DNA of 6,943 nt from Flavobacterium sp. (lineage in GTDB: Bacteria > Bacteroidota > Bacteroidia > Flavobacteriales > Flavobacteriaceae): assembly GCA_030682755.1 (NCBI GenBank), contig JAUXNR010000529.1, positions 1 through 6,943 of the forward strand, written 5' to 3'. Under the pieces are notes generated by a model. The model was given only the letters and a program-made list of their open reading frames with translations. It was not told the DNA's origin and made no database searches. Both the position numbers and the translations under genes were made by a program. Of the stretch, positions 6,545-6,943 are shown in pieces. Within the stretch, counting starts at the first letter, position 1. Each line of letters begins with the position of its first letter.

Positions 6545-6943
6545 ATGTCAACAAAAAGAAGAAAAGACTATCGCGGCATCACGTGTTTAAATTGTAACCA
6601 TCCACTTGACATAAGCGACAAATTTTGTTCTAATTGCGGTCAAAAAAACACCTCAAAAAGACTTACAGTTAAAAACTTTATAGATGAATTTCTTTCAAAT
6701 TTTTATGCTTACGATTCAAAAATAAAAAGAACGGTTGTTTCGCTTTTTACAAAGCCGGGCAAAGCGGCTTTAGATTTCATCAACGGGAAGCGACTTCAAT
6801 ATGCTAATCCGTTTCGATTTTATTTGAGCGTCTCTTTAATTTATTTCATCCTTTTTAGTTTTTTAGACAAATACAATATTGGATACAATCATCTAAACAG
6901 CCCAACAAGTCAAACAAATCAAGTATCTCCAAACGAAATTAGA
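6545..6943 (+). CDS. DUF3667-type zinc-ribbon membrane protein, N-terminal part (cut by window edge)
   Basis: From the ATG at 6545 an open frame of 133 codons runs off the right edge with no stop. Residues 14-33 form a zinc ribbon: TCLNCNHPL with Cys14 and Cys17, then KFCSNCGQK with Cys28 and Cys31. There follow VKNFIDEFLSNFYAYDSK and LFTKPGKAALDFINGKR, then YANPFRFYLSVSLIYFILF at 86-104, the start of a membrane helix. This order (zinc ribbon, FxxGKR, NPFxFYLxxSLIYF) is what I know from DUF3667 proteins of Bacteroidota, whose function is not established. The gene begins 7 bases after the Plug-family stop, so co-transcription is likely. A polar stretch rich in Asn, Ser, Thr and Gln follows the first helix (113-129). 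The full length cannot be judged here. Confidence 0.8.
   Translation, partial: MSTKRRKDYRGITCLNCNHPLDISDKFCSNCGQKNTSKRLTVKNFIDEFLSNFYAYDSKIKRTVVSLFTKPGKAALDFINGKRLQYANPFRFYLSVSLIYFILFSFLDKYNIGYNHLNSPTSQTNQVSPNEIR

Noticed and set aside
1..6943. Mobile element, CRISPR array, tRNA or defence system
   Set aside because: I saw no transposase, regularly spaced repeats, tRNA-like fold or nuclease genes. All genes are chromosomal core or lineage-typical genes of similar composition.

Overview
The window comes from an AT-rich genome of the phylum Bacteroidota, most likely the family Flavobacteriaceae (Flavobacterium or a close relative). Four things point there: the protein sequences of the respiratory complex, a homologue of the type IX secretion system (T9SS) Plug protein, a DUF3667-type zinc-ribbon membrane protein, and a TAnnTTTG-type promoter box combined with poor Shine-Dalgarno sequences.

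Minus strand, 4961 down to 1: the operon for the Na+-translocating NADH:quinone oxidoreductase (Na+-NQR) in canonical order, nqrA-nqrB-nqrC-nqrD-nqrE-nqrF. The first five genes are complete. nqrF is cut by the left window edge after 133 codons. Intergenic gaps are 2 to 29 bases, so a single transcript is likely. Almost every cofactor ligand expected in this span is visible: the [2Fe-2S] cysteines of NqrF (Cys70, 76, 79, 111), the four NqrD/NqrE cysteines that hold the intramembrane Fe-S centre (NqrD Cys35 and Cys118, NqrE Cys26 and Cys126), and the FMN-bearing threonines of NqrC (Thr210, SGAT) and NqrB (Thr212, in a variant SGET). NqrF takes electrons from NADH and passes them through the Fe-S centres, the covalent FMNs and the NqrB riboflavin to quinone while Na+ is pumped out.

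Centre, 4962-5280: a 319-base AT-rich divergent intergenic region. It carries a candidate Bacteroidota -7 box for the nqr operon, a candidate promoter for the rightward genes, and small AT-rich dyads of uncertain meaning.

Plus strand, 5281-6943: a secreted T9SS Plug/DUF5103 family protein with a clear signal peptide, followed after 7 bases by the 5' part of a DUF3667 zinc-ribbon membrane protein that runs off the right edge.

This is mostly an ordinary housekeeping region. I found no evidence of an undescribed system. The points most worth a second look are the SGET flavinylation motif of NqrB, a leucine where vibrios have the korormicin-resistance glycine of NqrB, and the start-site choice of the Plug gene.
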